The notes: generated from the letters alone by a model not told the origin. Positions 18,149-27,606 are shown, counted from the stretch's first letter. The stretch: DNA of 64,000 bases from JAJNBA01 sp963842295 (GCA_963842295.1 CAWJFY010000005.1:257125-321124), one strand, 5' to 3'. Numbers and translations are program-made.

Positions 18149-18225
18149 CCGTGGAGACCTTGCCCATGCGTCGTCCGGGGCAAACGTACGTCGGCAGGTA
18201 AGCTTTGATGAGAGGTGACGACACC

Positions 18226-18426
18226 ATGCCAGAGACATTCGGAAAGCGTCAGCGCAAGGACGTGAAGGCGAAGAAGGCGGCGGCGGCGGAGGAGCGGCGT
18301 CTCGCCCGCACCCAGCGCCGCCGCGACCGCGAAGCCGGATTGATCGAGCCGGGCCCGCCCGTCGCGACGCCCGAGGAGATCGAGGAGCAGATGGGGATCG
18401 TTCCCCCGGCCTCAGCCTTCGACTGA
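18226..18426 (+). CDS. Small charged hypothetical protein, 66 aa
   Basis: ATG at 18226 with GAGAGGTGA 8-9 bases upstream. Very basic N-terminal half (GKRQRKDVKAKKAAAAEERRLARTQRRRDREAG) and a short acidic end (TPEEIEEQMGI). Resembles small highly charged proteins common in actinobacteria. No function is known. Divergent from the membrane protein gene. Confidence 0.6.
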   Translation: MPETFGKRQRKDVKAKKAAAAEERRLARTQRRRDREAGLIEPGPPVATPEEIEEQMGIVPPASAFD

Positions 18427-18456
18427 CCGAGGCCTGACCGCCTTCGACGACCGACG

Positions 18457-18651
18457 CTACTGCGGGAGCCGAAGGACCTGTTTGGGCGTGAGTCGTACCG
18501 TCGTCGGGGCCACGCGGAGCCCGATGATCCCGACCCGGCCGTCGACCCAGGTGGCGTCCTGCAGGATCCCCACGGAAAGGTGGCCCTCGCGGTCCTCGGA
18601 CACCCGGAAGATCATCCCCGACTCGGTCCGGTAGACGCCCGACTCCTGCAC
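18457..18651 (-). CDS. Small hypothetical protein, 64 aa
   Basis: Short frame reading MQESGVYRTESGMIFRVSEDR...VGIIGLRVAPTTVRLTPKQVLRLPQ. The alternating hydrophobic pattern suggests a small beta-rich fold. There is no clear family and no strong ribosome binding site, and it could be a chance frame, but the amino-acid composition is protein-like and no better frame exists on either strand. Confidence 0.45.
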   Translation of the reverse strand: MQESGVYRTESGMIFRVSEDREGHLSVGILQDATWVDGRVGIIGLRVAPTTVRLTPKQVLRLPQ

Positions 18652-18752
18652 GGCCTACCAACCCTACGCCTCGCGGCGCGGCCGTGTTGCCGAGGCGCTC
18701 GCTGGACACCCTGAGGAATAGGCTTGCCTCTCGCACGCGTTCGGAGGAAGAC

Positions 18753-19766
18753 ATGCCCGCGATCACGGTCGAAGACGTCACGGAGCTCCAGCGGCTCCCC
18801 CGCGTGAGCGGATCGGCCACGATCCGTCCCGTTCGCACGGTGGTCACGGCGCCCGGCGGCTTCGAGGGCGAGGGATTCCCCGTCCGAAGAGCGTTCGCCG
18901 GCGTCGATCTGACCGATCTCGATCCGTTCGTGCACATGGATCAGATGGGCGAGGTCGACTATGCGCCCGGCGAGCCCAAGGGCACGCCGTGGCACCCGCA
19001 TCGGGGCTTCGAGACCGTCACGTACATGCTGGATGGGATCTTCGAGCATCAGGACTCGAACGGTGGAGGCGGCGTGATCACCAACGGGGACACCCAGTGG
19101 ATGACCGCGGGCGCCGGGATCCTCCACATCGAGAAACCGCCGGAGCACCTGGTCGCCAGCGGAGGTTTGTTCCACGGGATCCAGCTCTGGGTCAATCTGC
19201 CCAAGGCCGAGAAGTGGACCCCTCCGCGGTACCAGGATCTCCGGGGGAGCGAGGTCACGCTGCTGGCGTCGTCGGACGCGGGCGCGCTGGTCCGGGTCAT
19301 CGCCGGAGATCTCGCGGGCCAGACCGGGCCCGGTCAGACCTACACCCCGATGACGATGGTGCACGCCACCGTGTCGTCGGGCTCGCGGCTCGATCTTCCC
19401 TGGCGTCCCGAGTTCAACGCGCTCGTCTACGTCCTCTCGGGCGCGGGGTCCGTTGGTGACGATCGTCGGCCGATCGCGATGGGCCAGCTGGCCGTCTTCG
19501 GCGCCGGCGACGCCGTTCGACTCGAGGCGGCCGCCTCGCAGGACTCCCGCTCGCCCGCCCTCGAGGTGTTGGTGCTCGGTGGCCGCCGGATCGGGGAGTC
19601 CGTCGCCTGGTACGGACCTTTCGTCATGAACACCCGCGACGAGCTCGTGCAAGCGTTCGAGGATTACCAGGCCGGGCGGCTGGGCAGCGTCCCTGCGATC
19701 CATCACACGCCGGACCACGTCGTGGAATCGGCGCCCGGCGGCGCTGAGGGGACCGTCGACCCCTAG
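18753..19766 (+). CDS. Pirin family protein
   Basis: 337-residue bicupin. The N-terminal cupin carries the pirin metal motif WHPHRGFETVTYMLDG and a later His/Glu in ILHIEKP. The C-terminal cupin includes FNALVYVLSGAGSVG and LVLGGRRIGESVAWYGPFVMNTRDELVQAFEDYQ, the usual pirin ending. ATG at 18753 follows GGAGGAAG. Pirins bind Fe(II) and act as quercetinases or regulators; the role here is unknown. The last 4 bases overlap the convergent STAS gene. Confidence 0.92.
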   Translation: MPAITVEDVTELQRLPRVSGSATIRPVRTVVTAPGGFEGEGFPVRRAFAGVDLTDLDPFVHMDQMGEVDYAPGEPKGTPWHPHRGFETVTYMLDGIFEHQDSNGGGGVITNGDTQWMTAGAGILHIEKPPEHLVASGGLFHGIQLWVNLPKAEKWTPPRYQDLRGSEVTLLASSDAGALVRVIAGDLAGQTGPGQTYTPMTMVHATVSSGSRLDLPWRPEFNALVYVLSGAGSVGDDRRPIAMGQLAVFGAGDAVRLEAAASQDSRSPALEVLVLGGRRIGESVAWYGPFVMNTRDELVQAFEDYQAGRLGSVPAIHHTPDHVVESAPGGAEGTVDP

Positions 19767-20065
19767 TCGGGGCGTACCTCCAGGCCGGGGATCCCGCCGG
19801 GGATGCTGATGTCCAGCACACGACGTACCTGGGCGATCGGGTTGAGGATCACGACCGGACCGCGTTCCTTCGGCAGGCCCGCAACTTCGAGGAGCGCCCG
19901 CAGGCCGCTGCTGTCCATGAACGAAACCCCTTCGAAGTCGAGCACGATGGGGTGGTCGTTGGTCGCCGCGGTCCGAAGAACCTGGCTCAGTTCTTCCGCG
20001 GTGGCCATGTCGAGCTCCCCCTCCAGCCGGAACCCCTCGTCCGTCGCCGTGATCTCGAGTTGCAT
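19763..20065 (-). CDS. STAS-domain protein (anti-anti-sigma factor-like)
   Basis: 100 residues covering one STAS domain: MQLEITATDEGFRLEGELDMATAEELSQVL, then IVLDFEGVSFMDSSGLRALLEVA with the phosphorylatable Ser in the DSSG loop, ending KERGPVVILNPIAQVRRVLDI. Such proteins release sigma factors from RsbW-type kinases. No partner kinase gene adjoins; the nearest HATPase regulator is at 32014-32937. An in-frame ATG 36 bases upstream is possible, but the ribosome binding site (GAGGCT) favours 20065. Confidence 0.88.
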   Translation of the reverse strand: MQLEITATDEGFRLEGELDMATAEELSQVLRTAATNDHPIVLDFEGVSFMDSSGLRALLEVAGLPKERGPVVILNPIAQVRRVLDISIPGGIPGLEVRPD

Positions 20066-20214
20066 CGGAGCCTCGTTCCTCCGGAAACGACTGATACCCA
20101 TCTCCTGAACGCGAGCACTTTCGCAGACGGCACCGTACCCACGGGCATCGCAGGTGACACATCGAGAGGGAAGGCTCGAGCGGAGACCCGCTCGCCTCGC
20201 TCGTGTCCGCTCCC

Positions 20215-20220
20215 TAGACT
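20215..20220 (+). promoter_or_regulatory. -10 hexamer TAGACT, leaderless promoter for the cyclase/ATPase gene
   Basis: TAGACT ends 6 bases before the GTG at 20227; no ribosome binding site lies between. Confidence 0.45.
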
Positions 20221-20226
20221 CGCTCC

Positions 20227-23200
20227 GTGCGCGCGTGTCCCCAGTGCGGGGAGGAGAACTCCGACCGAGCACGCTTCTGCGAGGCATGCGGAACGCTGCT
20301 CCCGCCGGCGGACGCCGCCTCCGAGGTTCGCAAGACCGTCACCGTCTTGTTCTCCGACGTCGCCGGATCGACCTCGCTCGGGGAGCGGCTGGATCCCGAG
20401 TCGCTGCGGCGGCTGATGGGCCGCTACTTCGAGGCGATGCGCGAGGTGCTCGAACACCATGGCGGGACCGTGGAGAAATTCATCGGCGACGCGATCATGG
20501 CCGTGTTCGGGATCCTCGCCTCCACGAGGACGATGCCCTCCGCGCCGTGCGGGCGGCGGCAGGGATGCGCGAGCGCCTGGTCCGCCTGAACCAGGAGCTC
20601 CGGGGCGACGTGGGCGTCGAGATCGCGGCGCGGACGGGGATCCATACCGGAGAGGTGGTGGCCGGCGACCCGGGCAGGGGCCAGACGCTCGTGACCGGCG
20701 ACGCGGTGAACACCGCCGCCCGCCTGGAGCAGGCGGCCGGCGCCGGCGAGGTCTTGATCGGCGAGCCGACCTATCGCCTCGTCCGGGACGCGGTCGTTGC
20801 GGAGCCCATCGATCCGGTCGATGCGAAGGGCAAGGCCGAACCCGTCCCTGCGTACCGTCTCGATGAGGTGATCGTCGGGGCGGAGGCCCACGCCCGACGG
20901 ATGGATGCTCCGATGGTCGGCCGCGACGCCGAGCTGCGAACGATCCTCGATGCGTTCGAACGGTCGGCCGTCGATCGGACCTGCCGGCTGGTGACGATCC
21001 TTGGCGAGGCGGGCGTCGGGAAGTCACGCCTCGTGCTGGAGGCCCTCGGCGCGATCGGCGACAGGGCCATCGTCTTGCGGGGGCGCTGCCTCCCGTACGG
21101 CGAGGGCATCACCTACTGGCCGGTCGCAGAAGCCGTCCGCCGAGCCGCCGGGATCTTGGACGAGCACACGCCCCGGGAGGCCCGCCGCCGGATCGCCTCG
21201 CTCCTCGAGGGTGTTGAACGATCCGACCGGATCGCCGACGGCGTCGCCGAGCTGATCGGCCTCGGTGAAGGAGCGCGCACCGCGGAGGAGGGCTTCTGGG
21301 CCGTCCGTCGATTCTTCGAAGGCCTGGCGCGATCGCAGCCGCTCGTCCTGGTTTTCGACGACATCCACTGGGGCGAGGAGACGTTCCTCGACCTCCTTGG
21401 CTATGTCGTGGAATGGACGAGTGGCGTGCCCGTTCTCGTGATCTGCCTTGCCAGGAAAGAGTTGCTTGACCGCCGTCCCGGGTGGGCGGCCGGGGACGTC
21501 GTGGTCCTCACGTCGCTCGGCGACGCGGAGTGCGAATCTCTGCTGCGTGGCCTCCTCAGCACGGAGGAGGTCCCCGGCGCCGTGACCGAGGCGATCGCCG
21601 GCACCGCAGAGGGCAACCCGCTGTTCGTCGAGGAGCTGCTCGCGATGTTGATCGACGACGGCCTGCTGGTGCGCGATGACGGACACTGGTCGCCGACCCC
21701 CGGGCTCGCCGACCTCGCGGTGCCGCCGACCGTGCAGGCACTCCTCGCTGCGCGGTTGGAGCACCTGGATCGAGCCGAGCGACGTGTCCTCGAGTGCGCG
21801 GCCGTGGTGGGCGAGGTGTTCGAGTGGAGCGCCGTCGCGGAGCTCGTGCCCACGGAGCTTCGGTCCGATCTCGGTGGCAATCTGATGTCACTCGTTCGCA
21901 AAGAGGTGATCCGACCTGCGCCGTCGGACCTCTCCGACGAGGACGCGTTCCGCTTCCGCCACCTCCTGATACGGGATGCGACGTACGAGGGCATGGCGAA
22001 GGAGACGAGGGCGGAGCTGCACGAACGCTTCGCTCGATGGCTCGAAGGGAGCGGGGTCCGAGCGCTCTGCCGGAGATGCAGGGCATCGTCGGGTACCACC
22101 TGGAGCGAGCGTTCCGATACCGGGAGGAGCTCGGGAGCCCGGCGACGGATGGACCGGACTCGCGCGGGAGGCTGCTCGCCACCTCGGCGAGGCGGGCCGC
22201 AGGTCCCTCGCCCGGGCGGACATGCCTGCGGCGGCCAACCTCCTCGCGCCGCGCGCTCGCGATTGTCTCCCGCCCGATGACCCCGTCGCGATCCGCACCT
22301 CGCGATCGAGCTTGTCGATGCGCTCCGTGAACTTGGCGAGTTCGAACGTGTCGAGGAGCTTGCCGGACGAAGGGATGTGGCGCTCGCGAGAGCGAGTGGG
22401 GATCGACGGCATCGAACTTCGGTTCGAACTCCGACGCCTCTACCTGCGCTTGATGGGGGACCCGAAGAGCGTGCTCTTCGCGACGTCATCGCAGCGGGCT
22501 GAGGAGATCGCCGCCGAGGCGGCCGGCGCTCGGACGATCCGGTCACTGAGGGCGAGGCACTGCTGCGAGCCGGCAGGCTGCTCGGCGACATCGGGCGACA
22601 CGAGGGAGAGCGAACTGGTCGTCGCCGCGCACAAGAGTGCTTCGATCGGGCGGGCGTCACACTCCGCCGAGCTGGCGTTCGTGACGAGCCCTCACGTTCT
22701 CGTGGCAGGGCCCGAGTACGGTCGCGGAGGACAACGCGCGTGCCGAGGAGGCGCTGTCCTCCGCCGACGAGGCGTCGCCGATCGCGGCGTTCAACATGCT
22801 CGGCCTCGCCGTGGGTCGTGCGATGATCGGCGACTTCGACGAGGCACGGTCGCTCGATCGAGCGAGGCGCCTCGATCCTCCGCGAGCTCGGCATGGCCCT
22901 CGAGCTGGCGGCCGCCGTGGGGCTGTCGGCCGGCGATCGTCGAGATGATCGTCCGGCGACCTCGAGATGCGGCGGAGGCGCGGCTCCGGCCCGCGTACGA
23001 AACGTTGAAGGCGATGGGAGAGAAGGCCCGTCTGTCGAGTCGGGCGGCTATCCTCGCGTCGATCGTCTACGAGCAGGGCCGATACGAGGAGGCGATGGTG
23101 CTGGTCGACGAAGACGGATTCGGTCTCGGCGGCCGACGACATGGAACCGCAGATCTGGCTGCGCGGCGTGCGAGCGAAGGTGCTCGCACGCCGCGGACGG

Positions 23201-23451
23201 TTCGATGAGGCGGAACGCGAGGCGCGCGAGAACGCTCGCCTGGCGGAGGAGACCGACTGGCCTGGGTACACGGGGATGGCCTGGGCAGACTTGGCCGAGG
23301 TCCTGCGTCTGGCGGGCCGGCTCGACGACGCCGTCGATGGCGGCGCGAAGAGGCGGAGGAGTTCTTCGAGCGGAAGGGGAGCCTCGTCTTGCGCGATCGC
23401 GTCCGAACGTTCCGGGAGGAGCTCGAAGCGGGAAACGTCGAGGACCGGTGA
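20227..23451 (+). CDS. Class III nucleotidyl cyclase - AAA ATPase - TPR regulator (multiple frameshifts)
   Basis: About 1075 codons in all. A zinc ribbon (RACPQCGEENSDRARFCEACG) starts the protein. The cyclase domain follows (TVLFSDVAGSTSLGERL, EKFIGDAIMAVFG, GDAVNTAARL), with both metal Asp and the transition-state Asn present. Then comes a Walker A ATPase (LGEAGVGKSRLV) with VFDDIHWGEE and a LuxR/AfsR-like helical region. The tail of TPR-like helices ends VRTFREELEAGNVEDR. The frame breaks near 20513 and 22030, and many times between 22130 and 23350, mostly like lost or added single bases. Predicted cytosolic signal-integrating protein. The second messenger made (cAMP or other) is not known. 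Confidence 0.75.
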
Positions 23452-24515
23452 GCCCGCGGCCCGTGACCTCCCGAAAAGGGCCCGAACGCACGCTGTCGGA
23501 GCGGGAGCTGAACCGGGCCCTCCTCGCCCGCCAGCACCTGCTGGAGCGGGCCTCCTCGACCGTCCCGAAGGCGATCGAGCGCACCGCGGGCCTGCAGACC
23601 CAGTACGCGCCCGCCGGCTACATCGCTCTTCGGAGCCGTCTCGAGGGGTTCCGGCGGGAGGACCTCACCCGAGCCCTGGAAGGCCGCCGTGTGGTGCAGG
23701 CCTGGATGATGCGGGCCACGATCCACATGGCATCGAAGCGAGACTTCTGGCTGTTCACGGCCGCGATCCGCGAGCAGCGTCGCAAGGGATGGGTGCAGGC
23801 GTTCCGAGGATCGGCGAGCGAGGCCGCCGCCGCCGCCCGGAAGGCGGAGCGCTTCCTCGCCGACGGGCCGAAGCGGCGGGCCGAGATCGTGAAGGCCCTC
23901 GCCTTCGACAGCCCGATCTGGTACGGCGTGAACCTCTGGCTCGATCTCGTCCGCGTCCCTCCGTACGGGACGTGGGAGCAGCCGCGCGCCGACCTGTACG
24001 GGTTGGCCTCGGACTGGCTCGGGGAGTCGCCACCCTTGACCGAAGACGAGGGGATCGAGCACCTCGTTCGTCGCTACCTCGCCGGCTTCGGCCCCGCCTC
24101 CCGACAGGACGTCGCGAGCTTCACGGGCCTCACCACGGGCCAGTTGGTGCCGGTTCTCGAACGCATCCCGCTCCGCTTGTTCGCGGACGAGCGCGGCAAG
24201 GAGCTCGTCGATCTCCCTCGCGCGCCCCTTCCCGATCCGGAGACGCCGGCTCCGATCCGTTTCCTCCCCGCCTGGGACGCGACGCTGCTGGTGCAGGCTC
24301 GCCGCACGCAGATCCTTCCCGAGCGATACCGCCCGCGCATCTTCAACACGAAGACCCCGCACTCTCTCCACACGTTCCTGGTCGACGGCCAGGTGGCGGG
24401 CAGCTGGCGGCACGCGAAGGGCAGGATCGCGCTCGAGCCCTTCGAACGCCTGTCGAAGGAGACCCGTCGCTCCCTGAACGACGAGGCGGAGCACATGGCG
24501 GAGCTCTTCGCGTAG
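23448..24515 (+). CDS. Winged-helix DNA-binding protein, AlkZ-like
   Basis: 355 residues starting at a GTG that overlaps the previous stop (GTGA). It matches the winged-helix family PF06224 (COG3214 relatives; AlkZ/YcaQ DNA glycosylases): LNRALLARQHLLER, RTAGLQTQYAPAGYIALRSRLEGF, VVQAWMMRATIHMASKRDFW, YLAGFGPASRQDVASFTGL, FLPAWDATLL and FNTKTPHSLHTFLVDGQVAGSWR. The GLQTQ stretch aligns with the catalytic Q-x-Q loop described for AlkZ. Base-excision activity is therefore possible, though many members are uncharacterised. Confidence 0.85.
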   Translation: MSPRPVTSRKGPERTLSERELNRALLARQHLLERASSTVPKAIERTAGLQTQYAPAGYIALRSRLEGFRREDLTRALEGRRVVQAWMMRATIHMASKRDFWLFTAAIREQRRKGWVQAFRGSASEAAAAARKAERFLADGPKRRAEIVKALAFDSPIWYGVNLWLDLVRVPPYGTWEQPRADLYGLASDWLGESPPLTEDEGIEHLVRRYLAGFGPASRQDVASFTGLTTGQLVPVLERIPLRLFADERGKELVDLPRAPLPDPETPAPIRFLPAWDATLLVQARRTQILPERYRPRIFNTKTPHSLHTFLVDGQVAGSWRHAKGRIALEPFERLSKETRRSLNDEAEHMAELFA

Positions 24516-24586
24516 CGGTATCGACTTGCCGTCCGACGCCGGACGGTGCAGCCTTCCGAGGAACGTCCGCGACCGAGGAGGCAACC

Positions 24587-25222
24587 ATGGCGATGACGGT
24601 CGAGAGCACCAGCATGGCCGACGGGGAGCCGATCCCGGAGACGCACGCGGTCGCCACGCCCACCGCCGACGGCAAGGCCGAGATGGCCGGGCGGGACCTG
24701 AGCCCCCATCTGCGATGGTCGGGCGAGCCGGAGGGAACCAGGTCCTTCGCGATCTCCGTCGTCGACCCCGACGTGCCGGCGGATCGGAACCGGATGGGTG
24801 TCGAGGGGCTGCCGCTCGGCGACGACGAGGATCGGGTCGAGTTCGTGCATTGGCTCGTCGCGGACATCCCGGCCGGCGTCCACGAGCTGCCGGAGGGTGC
24901 GGGGGGCGACGGCTTCGTCGCGCACGGGAAGCCGATGGATCCTCTGGCGCAGGGCGGCGTCACCGGCGAGAACGGCTATCGCGGCCTGTTCGAGGGCAAC
25001 CCGGACCTCGAGGGAACCTACGGCGGTTGGGACGGTCCGTTCCCTCCGTGGAACGACGAGCAGGTCCACCGGTACTTCACGACCGTCTACGCCCTCGACG
25101 TCGACACGCTCGGGCTCGAGCCGGGCTTCGGCCTCGAGGAGTTCCGCACGGCGATGCACGGTCACATGCTCGACGAGGGACAGATCGTGCCCGTGTATTC
25201 ACTGAATCCGAACATGCGGTAG
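24587..25222 (+). CDS. PEBP family protein (YbhB/YbcL type)
   Basis: 211 residues. Phosphatidylethanolamine-binding-like fold: LSPHLRWSGEPEGTRSFAISVVDPDVP (DPDxP motif), FVHWLVADIPAGVHELPEG (HWxxxNIP-like), GGWDGPFPPWND and HRYFTTVYALDVDTLGL. ATG at 24587 with GAGGAGG upstream. No signal peptide, so probably cytosolic. Function in bacteria is not established. Confidence 0.93.
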   Translation: MAMTVESTSMADGEPIPETHAVATPTADGKAEMAGRDLSPHLRWSGEPEGTRSFAISVVDPDVPADRNRMGVEGLPLGDDEDRVEFVHWLVADIPAGVHELPEGAGGDGFVAHGKPMDPLAQGGVTGENGYRGLFEGNPDLEGTYGGWDGPFPPWNDEQVHRYFTTVYALDVDTLGLEPGFGLEEFRTAMHGHMLDEGQIVPVYSLNPNMR

Positions 25223-25248
25223 ACGCGCGCGTCAGGTTCCTCCATGGA

Positions 25249-25293
25249 CGAGGGGATCCCGAAGGATCCCCTCGAACCGAGCCGTTCTCGGTT
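25249..25293. terminator. Tandem hairpins between PEBP and convergent metalloprotease
   Basis: First stem CGAGGGGATCC (25249-25259), CGAA loop, GGATCCCCTCG (25264-25274), a perfect 11 bp. Second stem AACCGAG (25275-25281), loop CCGTT, CTCGGTT (25287-25293). Located between convergent stops, so probably a bidirectional terminator. Confidence 0.7.
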
Positions 25294-25308
25294 CCTCGTT
25301 CCGGTCTC

Positions 25309-26226
25309 CTACGGAGCCCGGAACGCCGCCCACGCCTGCTGCATCCGCACGGCCTGGCCGTTCGTGAACTCGAACATGCAGCTGTCCTGCGTGTAGTCCA
25401 TGAAGTTCGTGATCGGGTCGAGGCCGCCCGCCACACACGTGTCCCGTCCCACGGGACAGTTGAACGCGGGCGACGCCTCCGGGGCGGTGTCATCGACCAG
25501 ATCACCGCGGTTGCAGCCGCCGTCGAACGTGTGGAACAGGTCGAACCAGTGGCCGACCTCATGTGTCGCGGTGTCCCCTTCGCTGTAGATCGCGAAGTTG
25601 CCGCCCGGCAGCGTCTGGAAGTGGACGACGACGCCGTCGAGCTCACCGACCTTCGCCGCGTCCTGCGCGAGGTAGGCGTAACCCAGCAGGTTCTTCCCGA
25701 GGTTGGCCGTATAGATGTTCAGCGTCTCGACGCCGCCGACCTTGAGGAGCCGCTTCATCGCGCGATCCTCGCCGCCACCCTGCAGATCGAACCACTTCTT
25801 GTTCGTCGTGCGCGTCACCCCCGCGAGCTCGAAGGCGAAGCCGGTGCTCGCGCCGCCCGTGGCGCCGCCGAACGACTGATTCAGCACACTCATCTGGTCG
25901 TTGATCCACCGGGATGGGACGTTGCCGCCCGCAACCGTGAGGTCCTTGCGGATCACGTGGATCCACGTCTGAACCGCCACGGTCGCACCCGACGCAGCGC
26001 TCGCCTCCGCTCTCGCGGCGAGCTTCGCGTGCTTCTTGATCCATCCTTGGAGCTTGTCGACGGCGGGCTTCTCGACGAGGTCGCGCAAGCGGCCCTCGGG
26101 ACCGAGGTGGTCGTGGCGTTCGATGCAGACGCCGGCGTCGAGCCTGGCCGCGTGAGCCAGGGGCACGAAACCGACGACGAGCACGCTCGCGGCGACGGCC
26201 GCCAGCAAGATGCGCCTGAAGCTCAT
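25309..26226 (-). CDS. Secreted zinc metalloprotease, M43 (pappalysin/cytophagalysin) family
   Basis: 305 residues with a signal peptide (SFRRILLAAVAASVLVVGFVPLAHA). The zinc site is HEVGHWFDLFHTF and the Met-turn is NFMDYTQDSCM; cysteines flank both as in the M43 family (GGCNRGD, CPVGRDTCV). In the canonical HExxHxxGxxH the eighth position is Gly; here it is Asp. ATG follows GGAGGGAGGGA. Probably exported and active on extracellular proteins or peptides. Convergent with the PEBP gene. Confidence 0.9.
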   Translation of the reverse strand: MSFRRILLAAVAASVLVVGFVPLAHAARLDAGVCIERHDHLGPEGRLRDLVEKPAVDKLQGWIKKHAKLAARAEASAASGATVAVQTWIHVIRKDLTVAGGNVPSRWINDQMSVLNQSFGGATGGASTGFAFELAGVTRTTNKKWFDLQGGGEDRAMKRLLKVGGVETLNIYTANLGKNLLGYAYLAQDAAKVGELDGVVVHFQTLPGGNFAIYSEGDTATHEVGHWFDLFHTFDGGCNRGDLVDDTAPEASPAFNCPVGRDTCVAGGLDPITNFMDYTQDSCMFEFTNGQAVRMQQAWAAFRAP

Positions 26227-26285
26227 CGGGGGTCCCTCCCTCTTCCAGGGGTCATGAGCGGGCGGAGTGTACCGCGAGAGAGCCG

Positions 26286-26291
26286 TAAAGT
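26286..26291 (+). promoter_or_regulatory. -10 hexamer TAAAGT, leaderless promoter for bcp
   Basis: TAAAGT ends 6 bases before the GTG at 26298; the intervening GGGGTC is not a well-placed ribosome binding site. Confidence 0.45.
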
Positions 26292-26297
26292 GGGGTC

Positions 26298-26762
26298 GTG
26301 ACGACGCTCAAGAACGGCGACAGGGCACCGGACTTCGCACTCCTGGATCAGCAAGGACAGACCGTCCGGCTCGAGGACTATCGCGGGCGCAAGGTCCTCG
26401 TGTACTTCTACCCGGAGGCAGACACGCCCGGCTGCACGACGCAGTCGTGCGACCTCCGCGACCATCGGCAGGAGCTCACACAGATCGGTCTCGACGTGGT
26501 GGGGATCTCACCGGACTCACCGCAGAAGCAGCTCGCGTTCGACAAGAAGTACGGTCTCGGGTTCCCGCTTCTGGCGGACGAGGATCACGCGACCGCATCG
26601 GCGTGGGGCACGTGGGCCGAGAAACATCGCGGCGGCCACACGTACTTCGGGATCCTGCGCTCCTCCTTCCTGGTGGACGAAGAGGGACGGATCGAGCACG
26701 CCTGGTCTCCGGTGACGCCCGAGGACACGGTGCCGAACGCGCTCGCGGCCATCGCCGCGTAG
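26298..26762 (+). CDS. bcp: Thioredoxin-dependent peroxiredoxin Bcp
   Basis: 154 residues, one PRX domain. APDFALLDQQGQTVRLEDYRG, then VYFYPEADTPGCTTQSCDLRD carries the peroxidatic Cys and a second Cys five residues on (2-Cys Bcp/PrxQ type), with GISPDSPQKQLAFDKKYGLGFPLLADED and the FLVDEEGRI strand. Reduces hydroperoxides with thioredoxin. The stop TAG shares its last base with the GTG start of the VOC gene, so the pair is probably co-translated. Confidence 0.93.
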   Translation: MTTLKNGDRAPDFALLDQQGQTVRLEDYRGRKVLVYFYPEADTPGCTTQSCDLRDHRQELTQIGLDVVGISPDSPQKQLAFDKKYGLGFPLLADEDHATASAWGTWAEKHRGGHTYFGILRSSFLVDEEGRIEHAWSPVTPEDTVPNALAAIAA

Positions 26763-27175
26763 TGGCCGACCCGGGCGACCGCGCTCCCTTCGAACAGCTC
26801 GACTTCCTGTACGTGCCGAGCCGAGACGTCGCCGAGGACCTCGCGTTCTTCAGCGAGGTCCTCGGCGGCCGGGTGGTGTTCGCGATCGACTCGATGGGGA
26901 CGCGGGTCGCTGCCGTCCGGTTGACTGAGGATCCACCCCTGGTCCTGCTGACCGACCACCTCGAGGGAGACCGACCGATCCTCGTCTACCGCGTGCCCGA
27001 GCTCGGGGCGGCGCTCACGGAGCTCGAGGGGCGCGGCTGGCGGCGCGAGCACGCTTTCGAGATCCCGCACGGCCCCATCTGCTCGTTCCAGGGCCCCGGC
27101 GGGCACCGCGTGGCGCTGTATCAGCTCACACGGCCGGAAGTGGCCGAACACTTCGAGGGCCGTCGCGACTTCTGA
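26762..27175 (+). CDS. VOC/glyoxalase-like protein
   Basis: 137 residues with paired beta-alpha-beta-beta-beta units: QLDFLYVPSRDVAEDLAFFSEVLGGRVVFAI, then LVYRVPELGAALTELEGRGWRREHAFEIPHGPICSFQGPGGHRVALYQLT. The second half carries His and Glu-like positions of the vicinal oxygen chelate fold. TAGTG overlap with bcp. The substrate is unknown; a role in detoxification beside the peroxidase is an inference. Confidence 0.8.
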   Translation: MADPGDRAPFEQLDFLYVPSRDVAEDLAFFSEVLGGRVVFAIDSMGTRVAAVRLTEDPPLVLLTDHLEGDRPILVYRVPELGAALTELEGRGWRREHAFEIPHGPICSFQGPGGHRVALYQLTRPEVAEHFEGRRDF

Positions 27176-27183
27176 GGAGGGGT

Positions 27184-27606
27184 TTACGCCCCGCGGCGTT
27201 CGAGCACGATCACCGGGATCTTCCGCACGCCGTCGGTCTTCACCTCGTACTCCGCGAACCCCGGTCGCCGAGCGACCTGACGGGCGTAGAGGTCTTCCCG
27301 CTCGGGCTCGTCGCGCAGGATCTTGATGGCCCGCACCGGGATGGCTTCGGTGCCGACCTCGATCGTCGCCTCCGGGTTCGCCTCGAGGTTGCGAACCCAA
27401 TCGGGATCGGCCGGCGCGCCCCCTTTCGACCCGACCACCACCCAGCGGCCGCCATCCGGCAGGTACACGAGCGGGTTCACGTACTCCTTGCCTGTACGGC
27501 GCCCGGTGGTGTGGAGCAAGAGCATCGTGGCGCCGTCGAAGTACCCACCGATCCTGCCCTCGTTCTCCCGGAACTCCTCGATGATGTTCGCGTTCCAGTC
27601 GGTCAC
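27184..27606 (-). CDS. Deazaflavin (F420)-dependent nitroreductase family protein
   Basis: 140 residues from the GTG at 27606; an ATG at 27624 is an alternative start. The protein has the DDN/FDOR signature: NIIEEFRENEGRIGGYFDGATMLLLHTTGRRTGKEYVNPLVYLPDGGRWVVVGSKGG (read here in parts), then PDWVRNLEANPEATIEVG and LYARQVARRPGFAEYE. These enzymes bind F420 and reduce quinones or other acceptors. The gene is evidence that the host makes F420. Convergent with the VOC gene. Confidence 0.9.
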   Translation of the reverse strand: MTDWNANIIEEFRENEGRIGGYFDGATMLLLHTTGRRTGKEYVNPLVYLPDGGRWVVVGSKGGAPADPDWVRNLEANPEATIEVGTEAIPVRAIKILRDEPEREDLYARQVARRPGFAEYEVKTDGVRKIPVIVLERRGA

